DNA from: an uncultured Acidimicrobiales bacterium | GTDB taxonomy: Bacteria; Actinomycetota; Acidimicrobiia; Acidimicrobiales; SHLQ01 | Assembly (NCBI GenBank): GCA_938040365.1 | Contig: CALHXU010000082.1 | Location: forward strand, 1 to 42,745 | Direction of reading: 5' to 3' | DNA length: 42,745 nucleotides | In this document: positions 39,599 to 42,745 of the stretch, piece by piece | How the letters are laid out: each line of letters begins with the position of its first letter | How positions within the stretch are numbered: position 1 is the stretch's first letter | Notes under the pieces: generated by a model | Seen by the model: the letters and a program-made list of their open reading frames with translations, nothing else | Told to the model about the DNA's origin: nothing | Databases searched by the model: none | Translations under genes and position numbers: made by a program

Positions 39599-40293
39599 CG
39601 GTTCGATTGGCAGTCGACGCGTTGTCGGGTGGGTACGGCAAGGTCCGAGTGGTGCGCGACATAAACGTGACGGTCGAGTCCGGTGAGGTCCTTGCGATTC
39701 TTGGACCGAACGGGGCGGGAAAGACAACGACGCTGCTGACGATCGCCGGCATGCTCGCGCGACATGCAGGGACCGTGACCGTCGATGGTCAGGAAATGGG
39801 ATCTGGTGATCCGGTCGAAACCAATCACAATGGGGTCGTGCTGGTGCCAGACGACCGAGCGCTCTTTCAGCCGCTGACGGTCGCAGAGCATCTCGAACTG
39901 GCATGTCAGAAGACCAAGCGGAACCCCCGCGAACTCCTCGATGTCTTTCCGACCCTCGAGAAACGGTGGGGGGTAGCGGCGGGAAACCTGTCGGGTGGTG
40001 AACAGCAAATGTTGGCGCTTGCGCGAGGCCTTGCGCAGAACCCACGCGTGCTGCTGATCGATGAGATGAGCATGGGGCTTGCGCCGATCATCGTCGAGCA
40101 TCTGTTGCCGGTGGTGCGCCAGGCTGCAGCAGAGCACGGCGCGGCGGTCGTGCTCGTCGAACAACACGTGTCGCTCGCGCTCGAGGTTGCCGATCACGCC
40201 ATGGTGATAGCCCACGGCGAGGTCGTGCTCCATGCGACCGCCGAGGAGTTGCGAAAGAACGAGGGTGCGCTCGACGCGGCCTATCTCGGCTAA
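39595..40293 (+). CDS. livF: LivF-type ABC transporter ATPase
   Basis: 232 residues, overlapping the fusion gene by four bases. Walker A GPNGAGKTT is at 37-45, the signature is LSGGEQQ, Walker B is VLLIDEM, followed by SMGLAP, typical of LivF. The switch His is in VEQHVSLAL. It would pair with the ATPase domain of the fused protein to power import. It lacks a binding-protein gene next to it; the only candidate in the window is the lipoprotein at 13902-15248, which lies under both types of putative operator. Confidence 0.93.
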   Translation: MTVRLAVDALSGGYGKVRVVRDINVTVESGEVLAILGPNGAGKTTTLLTIAGMLARHAGTVTVDGQEMGSGDPVETNHNGVVLVPDDRALFQPLTVAEHLELACQKTKRNPRELLDVFPTLEKRWGVAAGNLSGGEQQMLALARGLAQNPRVLLIDEMSMGLAPIIVEHLLPVVRQAAAEHGAAVVLVEQHVSLALEVADHAMVIAHGEVVLHATAEELRKNEGALDAAYLG

Positions 40294-40338
40294 CCCATAG
40301 TGCACCAAACCAGGTCTGTCAGAACCAACCATCTAGAA

Positions 40339-40352
40339 CTAGCGCTCGATCG
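40339..40352 (-). promoter_or_regulatory. CTAGCG-family site, upstream copy, monooxygenase gene
   Basis: On the minus strand the site reads CGATCG-AG-CGCTAG, with a perfect right half and a partial left half. It is 65 bases upstream of the perfect site at 40404, close to the 66-base distance seen between the two sites at 34670 and 34736. Confidence 0.4.
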
Positions 40353-40403
40353 CTATGGCACCACCGGCGGCGGCAAAGTTCTGTGAACTGAACCTTCTTG
40401 AGG

Positions 40404-40417
40404 CTAGCGAACGCTAG
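40404..40417 (+). promoter_or_regulatory. Perfect CTAGCG-family operator of the monooxygenase gene
   Basis: CTAGCG-AA-CGCTAG has perfect six-base arms around AA, the best member of the family. It lies 47 bases before the monooxygenase start, in a 171-base gap after livF. The likely -10 is TAGACT at 40428-40433, so a bound protein would sit at the promoter. Confidence 0.7.
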
Positions 40418-40464
40418 ATATCGCGCGTAGACTAGGCATACGAAGAACGCATGAGGCAACTGGG

Positions 40465-42117
40465 ATGAGCGAAGAACAGGCGCAGGACATACCCGAGCAG
40501 CGGGGATCGATGCCAGATCACGAGGCGCTCGTAATCGGTGCTGGTGTTGCCGGGATCTACCAGATCAAGCGGCTCACCGATATGGGTGTCGACGCGATGC
40601 TCATCGAAGCCGATGAAGACCTCGGCGGAACATGGTTTCGAAATCGATACCCGGGGGCTCGATTCGATTCAGAGAGCTACACCTACGGTTACTCCTTTTC
40701 AAAAGAACTGCTGAACGAGTGGAGCTGGAGTGAGCGTTTCTCTGGCCAACCCGAGAATCTCCGCTACTTGAACTTCGTTGCCGACAAGTTCGATCTGCGA
40801 AAGCACATGCGGTTCAACTGTCGCGTCGCATCGATGCGGTTCGATGAAGACGAGTCTTTCTGGACGATTACGCTCACCAACGGCCAGGAGATGAGCGCCC
40901 GGTTCGTCGTGTCCGGGCTTGGTCTGTTGTCTATGCCGACCCCACCCCGGTTCGACGGAATGGAAACCTTTGAGGGGGAGTCATGGCACACCTACTACTG
41001 GCCCAAAGAACCGGTCGACCTGTCGGATAAGCGGGTTGCGGTTATCGGCACTGGCGCGACCGGTATCCAAGTGATTGCCGAGATTGCCGACAAGGTTGGG
41101 CACCTCACTGTGCTGCAACGCCGCCCAAACTGGAGCGCGCCGCTCAACAATGCGCCGATTAGTCCTGAAGAGATGGACGACATTCGCTCCCGATACGACG
41201 AGATTTACGCGGCGTGTGCTCGAACGCCGGGTGGGTTTGAACACGAACCCGACCGTCGAGGCTTCTGGAATGTTACCCGCGAGGAGCGGTTGGCCATATG
41301 GGATGACCTCTACGAACAGCCGGGCTTCGGTATCTGGCTTCGGAACTTCGCCGAGATCTTCACCGACGAAGAGGCCGGCGCCGAATTCTCTGAATACATC
41401 GCCGACCGGATCCGCGCTCGCGTCGACGACCCTGAGATCGCCGACAAGCTCATCCCTAAAGACCATCTATTCGGGATGCAGCGAGTACCCCTCGAGACCA
41501 AGTACTTCGAGGTGTACAACCAGCCCAACGTCGACCTCGTCGATGTGACCGCAACGCCGATTGAGGCCATTACGCCGACTGGTGTGAAGACCACCGAAGC
41601 CGAGTTCGAGTTCGATGTCATCGTGTATGCAACCGGATTCGACGCGATCACCGGAGCCTATGACCGCATCGACATTTCAGGCATCGGTGGCCAACGCTTG
41701 GGCGAGAAGTGGTCGGACGGGCCAACGACCTACATGGGCCTCATGGTCAATGGGTTCCCGAACTTGTTCATGATTGCTGGCCCGCAGGGCGCCTCGGCCT
41801 CCAGCAATTTCCCTCGGAGTATCGAACAAGCGGTCAACTGGATCTCGGACCTTCTCGGACATGTCCGCGACAATGGAGCGTCTCGGGTTGAGGCGACCGA
41901 GGCTGCACAGGTCGATTGGACGACCCATGTCGCGTCGATGTACCCGCGCTTTTTGATCGGTCGCGGCAAAGGATGGATCACGGGTTATAACTCCAACGTC
42001 GAAGGCCGTGTCGAGGGCGTGATCCGCCATGGCGTCTACAACGGTGGAGCGCCGAAATATCACAAGCGTCTCAAAGAGATCAAGGAACGCGGGTACGAGG
42101 GTGTCGCAATCACCTGA
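40465..42117 (+). CDS. Baeyer-Villiger-type flavin monooxygenase
   Basis: 550 residues. There are two Rossmann motifs, GAGVAG (25-30, FAD) and GTGATG (195-200, NADPH). The Baeyer-Villiger fingerprint FxGxxxHxxxWP is present as F169 to P180 (FEGESWHTYYWP). The region GGTWFRNRYPGARFDSES (54-71) matches cyclohexanone/steroid-type enzymes. Such enzymes insert oxygen next to a ketone, turning cyclic ketones into lactones. It is a single gene with its own operator. An ATG at residue 16 is an alternative start. The ketone substrate, perhaps formed by the SDRs in this island, is unknown. Confidence 0.92.
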   Translation: MSEEQAQDIPEQRGSMPDHEALVIGAGVAGIYQIKRLTDMGVDAMLIEADEDLGGTWFRNRYPGARFDSESYTYGYSFSKELLNEWSWSERFSGQPENLRYLNFVADKFDLRKHMRFNCRVASMRFDEDESFWTITLTNGQEMSARFVVSGLGLLSMPTPPRFDGMETFEGESWHTYYWPKEPVDLSDKRVAVIGTGATGIQVIAEIADKVGHLTVLQRRPNWSAPLNNAPISPEEMDDIRSRYDEIYAACARTPGGFEHEPDRRGFWNVTREERLAIWDDLYEQPGFGIWLRNFAEIFTDEEAGAEFSEYIADRIRARVDDPEIADKLIPKDHLFGMQRVPLETKYFEVYNQPNVDLVDVTATPIEAITPTGVKTTEAEFEFDVIVYATGFDAITGAYDRIDISGIGGQRLGEKWSDGPTTYMGLMVNGFPNLFMIAGPQGASASSNFPRSIEQAVNWISDLLGHVRDNGASRVEATEAAQVDWTTHVASMYPRFLIGRGKGWITGYNSNVEGRVEGVIRHGVYNGGAPKYHKRLKEIKERGYEGVAIT

Positions 42118-42236
42118 CCGGTCATTCTCTGACACCGCCATCACCTCAAACTGCCCTCACGTCAAACGACAGGGTGTGGCTATGGCAAGCGGTCCGCTCG
42201 CCGCGTGACTATACAAATGCGACCATTCGTGTAATG

Positions 42237-42254
42237 TAGTTCGATATAGAACTA
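42237..42254 (+). promoter_or_regulatory. TTC-N6-GAA operator of the AveC-like gene
   Basis: TAGTTC-GATATA-GAACTA has perfect six-base inverted arms, the most symmetric member of the TTCGAWWWNGAA family (core 42240-42251). TAATGT (42232-42237), a possible -10, abuts it. It is 63 bases before the start codon of the truncated membrane-protein gene. Confidence 0.65.
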
Positions 42255-42316
42255 TTCGGTATTGACGCAAGCGCGCAGTGCTGCACGTACTCGTCTCGTG
42301 AACCAAGGGGGAAGAA

Positions 42317-42745
42317 ATGGCCGTAGCTGATATTCCGTCAGCACTCAGTCGACCAGTAGTGGCTGCTGAGCCAAAGAAGATCGTGCCGATCAAATGGTGG
42401 GCTGGCTTTGGTGTGATCGCCATCTCGATCCAGGCCTACGCGTTTTTCGATTGGATCTTCCTGAGCGGCAACTTCAACGCGACCGATCCTGGCCCGGACC
42501 CCATCCCGACGAACATCTCTGTTGGCATCTGGGCCTTCCAAGCCATTGGACTCATCTGTGGCATCGTTGGCCTCTACTGGTTCTTCCTTCGCCCGTGGCG
42601 AAAGAAGATCCCACTCGGGCTCGATAGCTATATGGTCGCTGGCCTGTACTTGGTGTTTTGGCAGGACCCGATTCTGAACTACTTCCAGAACTGGGCCACC
42701 TACAACGCAGGGGTCTACGACTTTGGTAGTTGGGCATCGAGCATC
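42317..42745 (+). CDS. AveC-like integral membrane protein (cut by window edge)
   Basis: The frame is open to the last base (143 codons). The ATG follows AAGGGGGAAGAA. Three hydrophobic segments are visible: about 27-49, 70-91 and 104-123, the last including VFWQDPILNYFQ. The WQDPxLNYF sequence followed by TYN and GSW near the C-terminal end of the fragment resembles actinobacterial proteins annotated as the AveC family (related to avermectin AveC). Such proteins occur near terpenoid or steroid catabolic genes, but their role there is not established. The call is from recall of the pattern and is tentative. Confidence 0.7.
   Translation, partial: MAVADIPSALSRPVVAAEPKKIVPIKWWAGFGVIAISIQAYAFFDWIFLSGNFNATDPGPDPIPTNISVGIWAFQAIGLICGIVGLYWFFLRPWRKKIPLGLDSYMVAGLYLVFWQDPILNYFQNWATYNAGVYDFGSWASSI

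Noticed and set aside
1-42745. Mobile elements, prophage, CRISPR arrays or a defence system
   Set aside because: No transposase, integrase, phage structural gene, regularly spaced repeats or known defence domain was seen. The short repeats present are local duplications or operator-like palindromes.

Overview
The window is a densely packed, high-GC bacterial segment with actinobacterial features: a mycofactocin (mft) biosynthesis cluster, TetR-family regulators, many FadE/FadD/thiolase/MaoC genes, 3Fe-4S-type ferredoxin plus P450, an apparently leaderless gene, and frequent GTG starts. The mft cluster together with an AveC-like membrane protein and NDMA-type alcohol dehydrogenase fits Actinobacteria. 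An environmental Acidimicrobiia-like lineage is my best guess, but that is inference. No rRNA, tRNA, CRISPR, transposase, phage gene or replication origin is visible, and no gene-free stretch exceeds 300 bases.

Layout. (1) 1-2913, minus strand: a thiolase - short-chain dehydrogenase - enoyl-CoA hydratase operon, followed by the start of an acyl-CoA dehydrogenase that runs out of the window. (2) 3129-9014, minus strand: a tightly overlapping mycofactocin operon in the order mftA-mftB-mftC-mftE-SDR-mftF-mftD, with mftR (TetR) divergent at 9232. (3) 9910-13613: a pair of hot-dog (MaoC-like) hydratase subunits, an acyl-CoA dehydrogenase and an HpaB-like protein. (4) 13902-18034: a lipoprotein of the branched-chain-amino-acid-type ABC binding-protein family, an aldehyde dehydrogenase and an NDMA-type, mycofactocin-associated alcohol dehydrogenase. 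(5) 18101-25241: a family III CoA-transferase with a cupin, a 2Fe-2S ferredoxin with a crotonase, a SnoaL-like protein, an acyl-CoA synthetase and a FadH/OYE-type flavoprotein. (6) 25373-32220: a small conserved-looking protein with a Rieske oxygenase, then a 3Fe-4S ferredoxin - P450 - acyl-CoA dehydrogenase - DUF35 - thiolase-like - SDR operon. (7) 32245-42117: an acyl-CoA synthetase, a second TetR regulator, E1 alpha/beta of a 2-oxoacid dehydrogenase, a fused LivH-LivM-LivG transporter with LivF, and a Baeyer-Villiger-type monooxygenase. (8) From 42317: a truncated AveC-like membrane protein.

How they may work together (inference): the island imports or activates a hydrophobic substrate (Liv transporter, acyl-CoA synthetases, CoA-transferase). 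It oxygenates the substrate (P450, Rieske, Baeyer-Villiger enzyme), oxidises alcohols and aldehydes with mycofactocin-linked dehydrogenases, and shortens acyl-CoAs by beta-oxidation plus an aldolase-like step (Cys-less thiolase with DUF35). A steroid, isoprenoid or alicyclic compound would suit this enzyme set, but the sequence does not name the substrate.

The most striking signal is not in the genes. Two different short palindromic motifs recur in the intergenic regions and appear to split the island into two overlapping regulons. One is TTCGAWWWNGAA: eight sites, several inside or next to recognisable core promoters, one just upstream of mftR. The other is CTANCGARCGCTAG: seven good sites, one in the divergent control region of the second TetR gene. 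The 13614-13901 region carries both.
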